From positions 2,914,001-2,978,000 of the forward strand of contig CAWGOF010000003.1 in NCBI GenBank assembly GCA_963824225.1: DNA of 64,000 nt. The letters are read 5' to 3'. Position numbers and translations under genes: made by a program. Below the pieces are notes generated by a model. That model searched no databases. It was not told the origin of the DNA and was given only the letters and a program-made list of their open reading frames with translations. This DNA comes from CAWGOF01 sp963824225. Its GTDB lineage: Bacteria > Acidobacteriota > Polarisedimenticolia > Polarisedimenticolales > Polarisedimenticolaceae. Of the stretch, positions 16,699-24,737 are shown piece after piece. Within the stretch, counting starts at the first letter, position 1; the number at the start of each line of letters is the position of its first letter.

Positions 16699-18573
16699 AT
16701 GAGCCATCGCGACGAACACCGGCGCTCGCTGGCCGACCCTCGTGGCTTCTGGGCCGAACAGGCGGCTTCGATCGACTGGTTCGAGAAGCCGCGTGTGGCC
16801 CTCGACCGGGACCCGAACGGCGCGTGGCGGTGGTTCCGGGGCGGCACGCTCAATACCTGCTGGCTCGCGCTGGATCGGCACGTCGCTGCGGGTCGCGGCG
16901 ACCAGGTCGCGCTGATCTACGACTCGCCGGTCACACAGCGAGTCGTCCGGTACACGTTCACCGAGCTCAAGGATTGGGTCGCGCGCACGGCCGGCGCGCT
17001 GACGAAGCTGGGCGTCGGCCGGGGCGATCGCGTCATCCTCTATATGCCGATGGTCCCGGAGGCGGCTGTCGCGATGCTCGCTTGCGCCCGGATCGGCGCG
17101 GTGCATTCGGTGGTATTCGGCGGCTTTGCCGCACCCGAGCTCGCCGTGCGGATCGACGACGCCACGCCGAAAGTCGTGTTGTCGGCGTCCTGCGGCATCG
17201 AGTTCGCGAACGTCGTCCCGTACAAACCGCTGCTCGACGAGGCGCTTCGCCTGGCCCAGCACAAACCCGAGCGGTGCGTGATCCTGCAGCGCCCGCAGCT
17301 CGAGGCCCGCCTGGTGCACGGGCGCGATCTCGACTGGAACGACTGGATGGCGGGTGCGGAATCGGTCGATGCCGTGGCGGTCGACGCGCTCGATCCGCTC
17401 TACATCCTCTACACGTCCGGCACGACGGGTAGGCCGAAAGGCGTCGTTCGCGACAACGGCGGCCATGCGGTGGCGCTCAACTACAGCATGCGTGCGATCT
17501 ATGGTGTCGACGCGGGCGACGTGTTCTGGGCCGCGTCGGACGTGGGTTGGGTCGTGGGACACTCGTACATCGTGTACGGCCCGCTCATCAAGGGCTGCAC
17601 GTCCGTCCTCTACGAGGGCAAACCGGTGCGCACGCCGGATGCCGGGACGTTCTGGCGAGTGATGCAGGATCACCGCGTGAAGACGTTTTTCGTCGCGCCG
17701 ACCGCGTTTCGCGCGATCAAGAAGGAAGATCCGAAGGCGTCGTTGAAGGCGCGTTACGACGTCTCCGCGCTCGAGTACGTGTTCGTCGCCGGCGAACGGC
17801 TCGATCCGCCGACGTACCACTGGCTGAAGGAGATCCTGCCGATTCCGGTGATCGATCACTGGTGGCAAACCGAGTCGGGTTGGCCGATGTGCGCGAACAT
17901 GGTGGGTGTCGAGCTGCTGCCGACGAAGCCCGGATCGGTGACGCTGCCGGTGCCCGGATACGACCTGCGCATTCTCGACGAGGACGGCGCGGAGCTCGGG
18001 CCGCACCAGGAGGGAAACGTCGTCGTGAAGGAGCCGTTACCGCCCGGTTCGTTGCCGACCGTCTGGGGGGATCACGCGCGCTTCGTCGAGGCGTATGGTT
18101 CGCGTTATCCCGGCTACTACCTGACCGGTGACGGCGGTTACGTCGACGAGGACGGCTACCTCTTCGTCATGGGCCGCGTCGACGACGTCATCAACGTCGC
18201 CAGCCATCGACTCTCCACGGGCGAGCTGGAGCAGGTCGTCGCGTCGCATCCCGCCGTGGCCGAGTGCGCGGTGATCGGGATCAAGGATGCGGACAAGGGG
18301 CAAGTCCCGCTCGGACTCGTGCTGCTGAAGGACGGCGTCAACATCGACGCGGCGACGTTGCAGGCCGATCTCGTACAGATGGTGCGGCAATCGGTGGGCG
18401 CGTTCGCGAGCCTGCACCGGATTATCGTCGTCGCACGCTTGCCGAAGACGCGTTCGGGCAAGATCCTGCGTCAGGTGCTTCGCAAGATCGCCGACCAGGA
18501 GCCGTACGCCGTCCCGTCGACCATCGACGATCCGGCGATCCTGGGCGAGATCGAAGGAGCCTTGCGCACATGA
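16699..18573 (+). CDS. prpE: Propionyl-CoA synthetase (acyl-CoA synthetase, PrpE type)
   Basis: 624 residues, the usual length. Converts propionate (or acetate) with ATP and CoA to acyl-CoA through an acyl-adenylate. The AMP-binding loop is YILYTSGTTGRPKGV (near residue 234), followed by WAASDVGWVVGHSYIVYGPL, the WWQTESGWP motif and the GRVDDVINVASHRLSTGE hinge region. The C-terminal LPKTRSGKILRQ holds the catalytic lysine (about residue 588) that is commonly acetylated for control. NVASHRLSTGELEQVV is closer to PrpE than to acetyl-CoA synthetase. Its stop overlaps the start of the radical SAM gene (ATGA), so the two are translated as a unit. The exact acyl substrate is inferred. Confidence 0.9.
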   Translation: MSHRDEHRRSLADPRGFWAEQAASIDWFEKPRVALDRDPNGAWRWFRGGTLNTCWLALDRHVAAGRGDQVALIYDSPVTQRVVRYTFTELKDWVARTAGALTKLGVGRGDRVILYMPMVPEAAVAMLACARIGAVHSVVFGGFAAPELAVRIDDATPKVVLSASCGIEFANVVPYKPLLDEALRLAQHKPERCVILQRPQLEARLVHGRDLDWNDWMAGAESVDAVAVDALDPLYILYTSGTTGRPKGVVRDNGGHAVALNYSMRAIYGVDAGDVFWAASDVGWVVGHSYIVYGPLIKGCTSVLYEGKPVRTPDAGTFWRVMQDHRVKTFFVAPTAFRAIKKEDPKASLKARYDVSALEYVFVAGERLDPPTYHWLKEILPIPVIDHWWQTESGWPMCANMVGVELLPTKPGSVTLPVPGYDLRILDEDGAELGPHQEGNVVVKEPLPPGSLPTVWGDHARFVEAYGSRYPGYYLTGDGGYVDEDGYLFVMGRVDDVINVASHRLSTGELEQVVASHPAVAECAVIGIKDADKGQVPLGLVLLKDGVNIDAATLQADLVQMVRQSVGAFASLHRIIVVARLPKTRSGKILRQVLRKIADQEPYAVPSTIDDPAILGEIEGALRT

Positions 18574-20165
18574 ACGTCCTGCTGTTCTCGATGCCCGACT
18601 CGTTCGAGCATACGCCGACGCTGACGATGCGTATGCCGAATGGCGCGCTAGCATCGCTTGCCGGTAACGTCGATCCGCACCACAACATCGCCGTCGCCGA
18701 TCTCGTGCTCGTGCAGTCGTCGGTGCCCGAGACGGTCGCGCGCCTCGTCCAAGAGCACGAGCCGGACGTCGTCGGGCTTTCCGTGATGACGTTTCAGCGC
18801 AAGACGGCGAAGAGCGTCATCGCCCTCGTCCGCTCGATTCGACCCGGCGCGCTCATCGTCGTCGGCGGCTACGACCCGAGTCTGGCGGCGGAGATCTACG
18901 AGGAGCCGTCGTTTGGCGTCGATGTCATCGTCCGCGGTGAAGGCGACATCACGTGTCGGGAAATGCTGCGGGCTCTCGAGAGCAGGACGCCCCTCGCGCG
19001 CGTGCCCGGTCTGTCGTATCGCGACGGCGACCGCTGGATTCGCAACCCCAACCGGCATGTGAGCCATCTCGGCAACGACGATGTCCGGCCGCCGAAGCGG
19101 GCGGCGCGCGTGCTGACGGGCTACACGATGCTCGGACGCCCGATCGACATCGTCGAGACCTCGCGCGGGTGCACGTACGACTGCAGCTTCTGCTCGATCA
19201 TCGAGATGCGGGGCCGCAACTTCCACACCTGGTCGATCCAGCGAGTCGTGGCCGACATCCGCGACGCCTACGATCGCGGCGCCCGCACGATCTTTCTCGT
19301 CGACGACAACGTCACGCTGAACGTGAAGCGATTCCGCGAGCTATGCGATGCGATCACGGCCGCGGGCCTGAACCGCATCGACTTCATCGTGCAGGGCATG
19401 ACCAGCGCGATTGCGGCGGCCGGTGACGACCTGGTGCGTGCGATGCGGACGGCCGGTTTCCGCTACGTGTTTCTCGGCATCGAGAACGTGCTCGATCAGG
19501 ACCTTGCGTTCCTCAACGCGAAGGCGAAGAACGCGCAGCGAGAGGCCGGGAAGACCGTCGGCAGCGCGACGTGGCGCTCCGTCGACCTGCTGCATCGGCA
19601 CGGCATGCTCGTCGTGGGCGGTCTGATCGTCGGCAGCCCCGGTGACACGCGCGAGTCGATCGAAGCGAACCTCGAGTTCGCCCGCAAGTACGTCGACTGG
19701 CCCTACATCCAGCACCCGACGCCGTACCCCGGCACGCCGATGACGAAGGATTTCCTCGAGAAGAACCTCATCGTGAGCCACGCCGTCGAGGAGTACGACG
19801 GCACGACGGCGGTCGTGCGCACCGAGTATTTGGACGCGGAGCAGATCGAGTTCATGCGCTGGCGTGCCGAGCGATGGATGAAGGTACGGCACGTACCCAG
19901 GGCTCTGGCCCACGATCCGGGTTTCGTCCTGCGGAACGGCCTGCGAATGTTCCGTCATACGTTCCGCGGCACGCAGCTCCGCACGTGGCTTCGGCTCGAG
20001 CCGGAGATCGCGGCGTTCCGTCGGTACAAGGACATCCGGCGCCGCGAGCGGGAGTTCTTTCCCGACACCGCGGCCGGCGGAGGCTCATCGACCGAGGTCG
20101 ACGATCTCGCTCAATTGTCGCGCGCCAGGAGCCGCCGCGCGCGGAGTGGCCAGTCGTCGGCGTAA
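18570..20165 (+). CDS. B12-binding-type radical SAM protein
   Basis: 531 residues from the ATG at 18570, which overlaps the prpE stop; the upstream open frame is a shadow of prpE. Residues about 1-150 form the cobalamin-binding Rossmann-like domain (NVLLFSMPDSFEHTP, DVVGLSVMTFQRKTA, IVVGGYDPSLAAE, VDVIVRGEGD). The radical SAM core has SRGCTYDCSFC (CxxxCxxC, residues about 201-208) for the [4Fe-4S] cluster, plus IFLVDDNVTLN and GGLIVGSPGDTRESI. Such enzymes methylate or rearrange unreactive carbon centres, often in lipids or secondary metabolites; the substrate is unknown. The last 55 bases overlap the convergent kinase gene. Confidence 0.9.
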   Translation: MNVLLFSMPDSFEHTPTLTMRMPNGALASLAGNVDPHHNIAVADLVLVQSSVPETVARLVQEHEPDVVGLSVMTFQRKTAKSVIALVRSIRPGALIVVGGYDPSLAAEIYEEPSFGVDVIVRGEGDITCREMLRALESRTPLARVPGLSYRDGDRWIRNPNRHVSHLGNDDVRPPKRAARVLTGYTMLGRPIDIVETSRGCTYDCSFCSIIEMRGRNFHTWSIQRVVADIRDAYDRGARTIFLVDDNVTLNVKRFRELCDAITAAGLNRIDFIVQGMTSAIAAAGDDLVRAMRTAGFRYVFLGIENVLDQDLAFLNAKAKNAQREAGKTVGSATWRSVDLLHRHGMLVVGGLIVGSPGDTRESIEANLEFARKYVDWPYIQHPTPYPGTPMTKDFLEKNLIVSHAVEEYDGTTAVVRTEYLDAEQIEFMRWRAERWMKVRHVPRALAHDPGFVLRNGLRMFRHTFRGTQLRTWLRLEPEIAAFRRYKDIRRREREFFPDTAAGGGSSTEVDDLAQLSRARSRRARSGQSSA

Positions 20166-22837
20166 TTGATGGCATGCAGCTTGTTCACCCGTGAGAAGGG
20201 CAAGGCGAGGAAGCGCCGACCGTCCGGCGCGACACCGTAGGTCTTGAGGTTCGGCCCGGATTGAAACCCAGCCAGGAGCAGCTCGGGTGCCGACGCCCGA
20301 AACACCGCGCCGCCCTCGACCTTCACCCGCATTAGACGGCCGCCCGAGACGCGAAAGAAGAGCGCTCTGCCGTCGGCCGACCAGCGCGGCTCGTTACCGC
20401 CGTTGCTCGAGACCTGCCATCGCCCGGGTCCGTCGGGGAACGGTCGAACGTAGATCTCCTCGTCGCCGCTCTCCCTCGACAAGTAGGCGATCCAGCGGCC
20501 ATCGGGCGAGATGCTGGATGAGCCCTCGAGGAAAGGCGAGGCCTGGAACGGCCGGGCCGGGCCGGGTGGATCGAGAGGCAGAACCCAGATGTCGGGGTTG
20601 CCTCCTCCGGTGTTGCGCCCCAGCGCCAGGTACCGGCCATCCGGGGAGAACTCGTGGACCGCGAAACGAACTCCCTTCTCCTCGTACAGCACCGTCGCCT
20701 CGCCGCTGCCGTCCGCCGGCCGCCAAACGATCTGATCGGACTCGTTCCCTGGATCGGTCGTTCGCTTGACGCGTCGATACGCGATGCGTCGGCCGTCGGG
20801 AGTCCAGGTCGGGGTGTCGGCGTTTTCGTTGAGGCTGAGGCGCGCCACCGTCTGCCGTTCGAGATCCGCGACCCAGATGTCCCGGCCGGTCGGGTCGCCT
20901 GTGCCGCCGAACACGCCGCCGGCCGCGAGCGCCGCCCAACGACCATCACGCGACAGCGCGATCTGAAAGACGTTCAAGCCCGCGCCGATCGACGTCGGAG
21001 TCGACTTGCCGTCGAGCGCCAGCCAGACCGGCGGCTCACCTCCCCGGAAGGAAGCTCCGGGGATCCAGGCCGTGGTGCCGAGCCGGGAGACCGCAAGTTG
21101 AACTGCGCCGGTGCCGAGATTCCCGGAGACCGCCTGCTCGAGGGGCACCGGCTTACCGCGAGGCTCCAGGCGTCGCGGATCCATCTCGAGAGCGAACGCG
21201 TTGCCCCCCTGGAAGTAGACCAAGAGGTCGTCGGCCAGCAAGCGTGCCTGGCTCGCGCCGTCGACCAAGACATGGCGCTCGCCCGTTGCGAGGCGCACCG
21301 CCTCGATGCGAGCGTCGTCGAGGAAGTTCGCCGACGCCGTCGTGTCGCAGGAGAACAGGAGAGCCTTGCCGTCAAAGGTCAGCTCGGGCCAGCGGTGCGT
21401 GCGCTCGTTGCGCCCGACGTCGAGCTTCGTGACCGCCTCGACCGGGCCGCCGGACTCCGCGACACGCGTGATCGCACTCTCCGAGTCGCCGCTGAAGTAG
21501 ATGAATCCGTCCTTGCCCCAGGCCGCACCGCGAAACCGCCTGGTCACCGGGGCCAAGCGGATCGGTTGGCCGCCCGACACCGCGATCTTGTAGAGCGCGT
21601 TGAAGGTCGAATACCCGATCCACTCGCCATCGGGAGAGAAGAACGGCTCGAGGGCGTCGGCGGTGCCGGCGAGGAGGCGCGGCTCGTATCGATCGAGGTC
21701 GCGCAGCAGGAGGCCCGAGCGTTCCCCTTCCCCGGTCACCGCAAGCGCCAATCGCCGGCCGTCGGCCGACAGCGCGATCGACGATTGGCCCTCGCCCCAC
21801 TCGATCGAGAGACCCTCGGGAACCGCGAGCTCGAGGTGCAGGGGCGCGGGCGGTCGGGAACGCGGCGCCAGGAGCCAGCGGCCGGCGGCGAGGCCGGTCG
21901 CGAGGAGCAGCGCGCCAGCCACGACCATCGGCCAGCGCGAAGCAGGTCTCGCCGTGGCCGCCGGCGCCGACGGCAGCTCGTCACTGTCACTGCCGGCGAT
22001 CACCTCTTCGAGCACCAGCCGCGCGTCGCCGATCGACTGCAGCCGTTCGCGTGGCTTCTTGCGCAGGCAGCGGCGCACGAGACGCCGCACGCGCGGCGGC
22101 ACGTCGGCGGGCAGCCGAGAGAAGTCGGGCTCGTCCTTGAGCACGCTGGCGAGCACGTGCGGCACCGTCTCGCCTTCGAAGAGCCGCCGCCCGACCAGCA
22201 TCTCGTACAGCACCACACCGAACGCCCAGATGTCGGCCCGCTTGTCGGCCGCCATCCCCGCCGCCTGCTCGGGCGCCATGTATGCCGCGGTGCCGAGGAT
22301 CACCCCGTGCACCGTCGCGCCCGTCAGCGTCGGCGACTGCGCGAGCTGCGATGCCGACGCAGCTCCTTCCATCGTCTTCGCCAGCCCGAAGTCGAGGACT
22401 TTGACTCTTCCTTCCATCGATGCCTTGACGTTTTGAGGCTTCAGATCTCGATGGACGATTCCCTTCTCGTGCGCCGCCTCGAGTGCGTGTGCGATCTGAA
22501 GCGAAATCGAAAGGCTTTCATGGAACGGTAAAGGCCCGGACTCCAACCGTTCTGCCAGCGTCGGCCCCTCGACCAGCTCCATGATGAGCGCGCGCGTCTC
22601 GCCGTTCTTCTCGAAGCCGTAGATCTGCGCGATGTTCGGATGGTTGAGCTGCGCGAGGAGCTTCGCCTCCCGCTCGAAGCGGGCCTGCCGCTCCGGATCG
22701 CTGGTGAACCCCTCGGGCAGGACCTTGAGCGCGACCTCTCTCCCCAGATGAAAGTCGTTCGCTTTCCAGACCTGCCCCATCCCGCCTTCACCGAGCTTGG
22801 CGGTGATCTCGTAGGGGCCGAGCTTCGTTCCGATCAT
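20111..22837 (-). CDS. Membrane Ser/Thr kinase with extracytoplasmic WD40/TolB-like propeller
   Basis: 908 residues. Kinase domain about 5-280: LGEGGMGQVWKA, ATP-binding K38 (VALKVLPEGF), HRDLKPQN, DFGLAKTM, MAPEQAAGM, and RRCLRKKPRERLQS near its end. One transmembrane helix follows at about 300-320 (WPMVVAGALLLATGLAAG). Residues about 335-890 are PD40/WD40-like blades with repeated SxDGRxLAL, SPDGEWIGYSTF, TPDGRRIAY and SPDGRWIAYLSR. The layout is that of a sensor kinase with an outside beta-propeller, very frequent in Acidobacteriota. It shows the same architecture expected for the truncated kinase at the left edge. Its 3' end overlaps the radical SAM gene by 55 bases tail to tail, so antisense effects are possible. 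Confidence 0.94.
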   Translation of the reverse strand: MIGTKLGPYEITAKLGEGGMGQVWKANDFHLGREVALKVLPEGFTSDPERQARFEREAKLLAQLNHPNIAQIYGFEKNGETRALIMELVEGPTLAERLESGPLPFHESLSISLQIAHALEAAHEKGIVHRDLKPQNVKASMEGRVKVLDFGLAKTMEGAASASQLAQSPTLTGATVHGVILGTAAYMAPEQAAGMAADKRADIWAFGVVLYEMLVGRRLFEGETVPHVLASVLKDEPDFSRLPADVPPRVRRLVRRCLRKKPRERLQSIGDARLVLEEVIAGSDSDELPSAPAATARPASRWPMVVAGALLLATGLAAGRWLLAPRSRPPAPLHLELAVPEGLSIEWGEGQSSIALSADGRRLALAVTGEGERSGLLLRDLDRYEPRLLAGTADALEPFFSPDGEWIGYSTFNALYKIAVSGGQPIRLAPVTRRFRGAAWGKDGFIYFSGDSESAITRVAESGGPVEAVTKLDVGRNERTHRWPELTFDGKALLFSCDTTASANFLDDARIEAVRLATGERHVLVDGASQARLLADDLLVYFQGGNAFALEMDPRRLEPRGKPVPLEQAVSGNLGTGAVQLAVSRLGTTAWIPGASFRGGEPPVWLALDGKSTPTSIGAGLNVFQIALSRDGRWAALAAGGVFGGTGDPTGRDIWVADLERQTVARLSLNENADTPTWTPDGRRIAYRRVKRTTDPGNESDQIVWRPADGSGEATVLYEEKGVRFAVHEFSPDGRYLALGRNTGGGNPDIWVLPLDPPGPARPFQASPFLEGSSSISPDGRWIAYLSRESGDEEIYVRPFPDGPGRWQVSSNGGNEPRWSADGRALFFRVSGGRLMRVKVEGGAVFRASAPELLLAGFQSGPNLKTYGVAPDGRRFLALPFSRVNKLHAINYADDWPLRARRLLARDN

Positions 22838-22898
22838 GGCGCGTGGGTCACCAGCCGGTCCAGGCTATCACCCCGGCCGGCCGTTACAATCGAGCTAG

Positions 22899-24107
22899 AT
22901 GAATGAACGGGTCGCAGCGCTGCGGGCGTGGACGAAAGGAGCGGTGCCGGCCGTCTGGCGGACGGTCGAGGCGGTGGTGCTGGAAACGATCCGGGGCTTT
23001 CGTGCCAACCGCGGCATCGATCTCGCCGCTTCTCTCGCCTTCACCACCCTGCTGACCGCGATCCCGCTGCTGGCGACTTTCTCCATCTTCATCGCCGCCG
23101 TGTTCGACGAGAACGACGCCCAGTTCCTCGACTTCTTCAACGCCATCCTCCCCTACCACACCGACTTCCTGACGCAGAACCTCCGCGCCTTCATCGCCGA
23201 GTCGACGACGCTGTCGGGGATCGGCTTCGTGCTGCTGATCGTGGCCTCGGTGCGGCTGATCTTCGTCGTCGAGGAGCTGTTCAACGCCGTCTGGGGTGCG
23301 CCGCGGCGCCGGGCCTGGGTCACGCGCATCGTGCTCTACATGTTCATGCTGCTCGTGCTGTCGCTGCTCATCGGGGGGCTGGGCGGCGGCCTGCGCTCGA
23401 CCGGCCTCGCGAGCGCGGCTCCGCTCCCGGCGGGGCTCGTCCCGTTTCTGGTCGAGATCGTGGCGCTGACGCTGCTCTACCGCTACCTCCCCAACGCCCA
23501 CGTCTACTGGCGCTCGGCCGGCATCGCCGGCGTGGTCGTCGCCCTGCTGCTCGAGCTGCTGCGCGCGCTGTTCGGCCTGTACGTCGAGGCGCTGTCGCGG
23601 ATGAACCTGGTGACGGGCTCGCTGTCCCTCGTCCTGCTCGTCCTGTTCTCGATCTACTTCGTCTGGGTGCTGATCCTGCTGGGCGTCGAGCTGACCCACG
23701 TGCTGCAGAAGACGATTCGCCGCGGCCGCAGGAACCGCGGCGCGGGGCCCGGCCGAGCCGAGAACGCGATCCGGATGCTGCTGCGTCTCGCGGCGGGCGG
23801 GAGCCACCAGTTCCGCGCGCTGTATCACGAGCAGGACGATTCGTCGGTCGAAGCCGAGGGCCTGCTGGGGCAGCTCCGGGCGAAGGGCCTGATCGAGGGC
23901 GACCGGGCGCGGGGCTTCGCCCTGGCCAAGCGACCGGAGGAGATCACGATCGCGCGCATCGTCGAGGCGATCTCGCCCAACCTGTACACGATCACGCCCG
24001 AGGAGAGCGACGCCGTGGCCCGCGCCCTGGCGCCGCTGTTCGAGCGTCTGGACGCCGAGCGCCGCTCGCTGCTGGGCGCGACGCTCGCCGACCTGCGCAA
24101 GCTGTGA
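22899..24107 (+). CDS. YihY/BrkB family inner-membrane protein
   Basis: 402 residues. About six membrane helices occupy residues 35-280. Family hallmarks are AASLAFTTLLTAIPLLATF near the N-terminus, a long amphipathic helix, the NAxVYWRSAGIAGVVVA segment (NAHVYWRSAG) and the GSLSLVLLVLFSIYFVWVLILLG helix. Residues about 285-402 are a soluble tail with winged-helix-like character (LLGQLRAKGLIEGDRARGFAL), as in longer family members. These proteins were once called ribonuclease BN, but that activity belongs elsewhere; the real function is unsettled. The ATG lies 61 bases from the divergent kinase start, so the two share a promoter region. Confidence 0.88.
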   Translation: MNERVAALRAWTKGAVPAVWRTVEAVVLETIRGFRANRGIDLAASLAFTTLLTAIPLLATFSIFIAAVFDENDAQFLDFFNAILPYHTDFLTQNLRAFIAESTTLSGIGFVLLIVASVRLIFVVEELFNAVWGAPRRRAWVTRIVLYMFMLLVLSLLIGGLGGGLRSTGLASAAPLPAGLVPFLVEIVALTLLYRYLPNAHVYWRSAGIAGVVVALLLELLRALFGLYVEALSRMNLVTGSLSLVLLVLFSIYFVWVLILLGVELTHVLQKTIRRGRRNRGAGPGRAENAIRMLLRLAAGGSHQFRALYHEQDDSSVEAEGLLGQLRAKGLIEGDRARGFALAKRPEEITIARIVEAISPNLYTITPEESDAVARALAPLFERLDAERRSLLGATLADLRKL

Positions 24108-24142
24108 CAGCCGGCGCTAGCAAGATCCGATCACCGCGCCGG

Positions 24143-24152
24143 TTTCTACAAA
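24143..24152 (+). promoter_or_regulatory. Shared motif TTTCTACAAA, copy 1
   Basis: Lies 123 bases upstream of the small secreted protein gene at 24275. The identical 10-mer occurs at 53455 and 60731, always in non-coding DNA on the plus strand. An AT-rich 10-mer three times in this GC-rich window is unexpected by chance. Possibly a promoter core; inference only. Confidence 0.35.
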
Positions 24153-24274
24153 GAACACCGCTGGCCACCAGGAGTGCCGCCCCGTCGCCTTGGATTCTCC
24201 GCTGACGCCGCGCCCTCGACTCGGTACATGGTTTGCAGCTCCCTCGGGTACTTTCACAGGAAGGGGGTCACACC

Positions 24275-24682
24275 ATGGGGTCGAAGAGTCGATCGACGGT
24301 CCTGGCGTTCGTCGTGGGGGTTGGTCTGGTCGCCGGCATCGCGGTGGCGAGCAACGTGCACTTCGTCGGCTCGCCGAGTTGCACGGAGAGCGGCGGCACG
24401 CTCACCTGCTCGGGATCGCTAGCGGGTCTGGGGTCGCAAACAACCGTGATCGAGATCGAGGCCGACTTCCAGTGCACCAATCGTGGTGGGAATCAGCCTC
24501 CAGGACACGCCTCCGGTCAGTCGGAACCCATCCCGCCGAAGAACGGCCGAGTGAACTTCTCGGTATCGGCCAGTGGCGATTGCCCGGGCCCGATGACGCC
24601 GGACTTCGGCGGTGGCGCCACAATCACGGCAAGCCAGGACGGCTCCCAGGTGTTCAGCGCTTCGATTCCGATCTCGGACTGA
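24275..24682 (+). CDS. Small secreted protein of unknown function
   Basis: 135 residues from the ATG at 24275, chosen because GGAAGGGGG lies just upstream and the signal peptide starts here (SKSRSTVLAFVVGVGLVAG, cleavage after VASN region). The mature part is beta-rich with four cysteines (PSCTESGGTLTCSG; FQCTNRGG; SGDCPGP), suggesting two disulfides in a small Ig-like fold. Related small exported proteins are common next to large surface proteins, but I do not recognise a family. A shared TTTCTACAAA motif lies upstream. Confidence 0.72.
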   Translation: MGSKSRSTVLAFVVGVGLVAGIAVASNVHFVGSPSCTESGGTLTCSGSLAGLGSQTTVIEIEADFQCTNRGGNQPPGHASGQSEPIPPKNGRVNFSVSASGDCPGPMTPDFGGGATITASQDGSQVFSASIPISD

Positions 24683-24737
24683 AGCGAGAGCCTCGGGGCC
24701 GAGCTGGCTTGCGCCGAGCCGGGTTAGGTCGCGGCCT

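Noticed and set aside
1823..22867. A 16-base match (CCGGTCCAGGCTATCA) near 1823 and near 22852
   Set aside because: Only 16 bases in one pair within 64 kb of GC-rich DNA, close to chance expectation, and no extension on either side.
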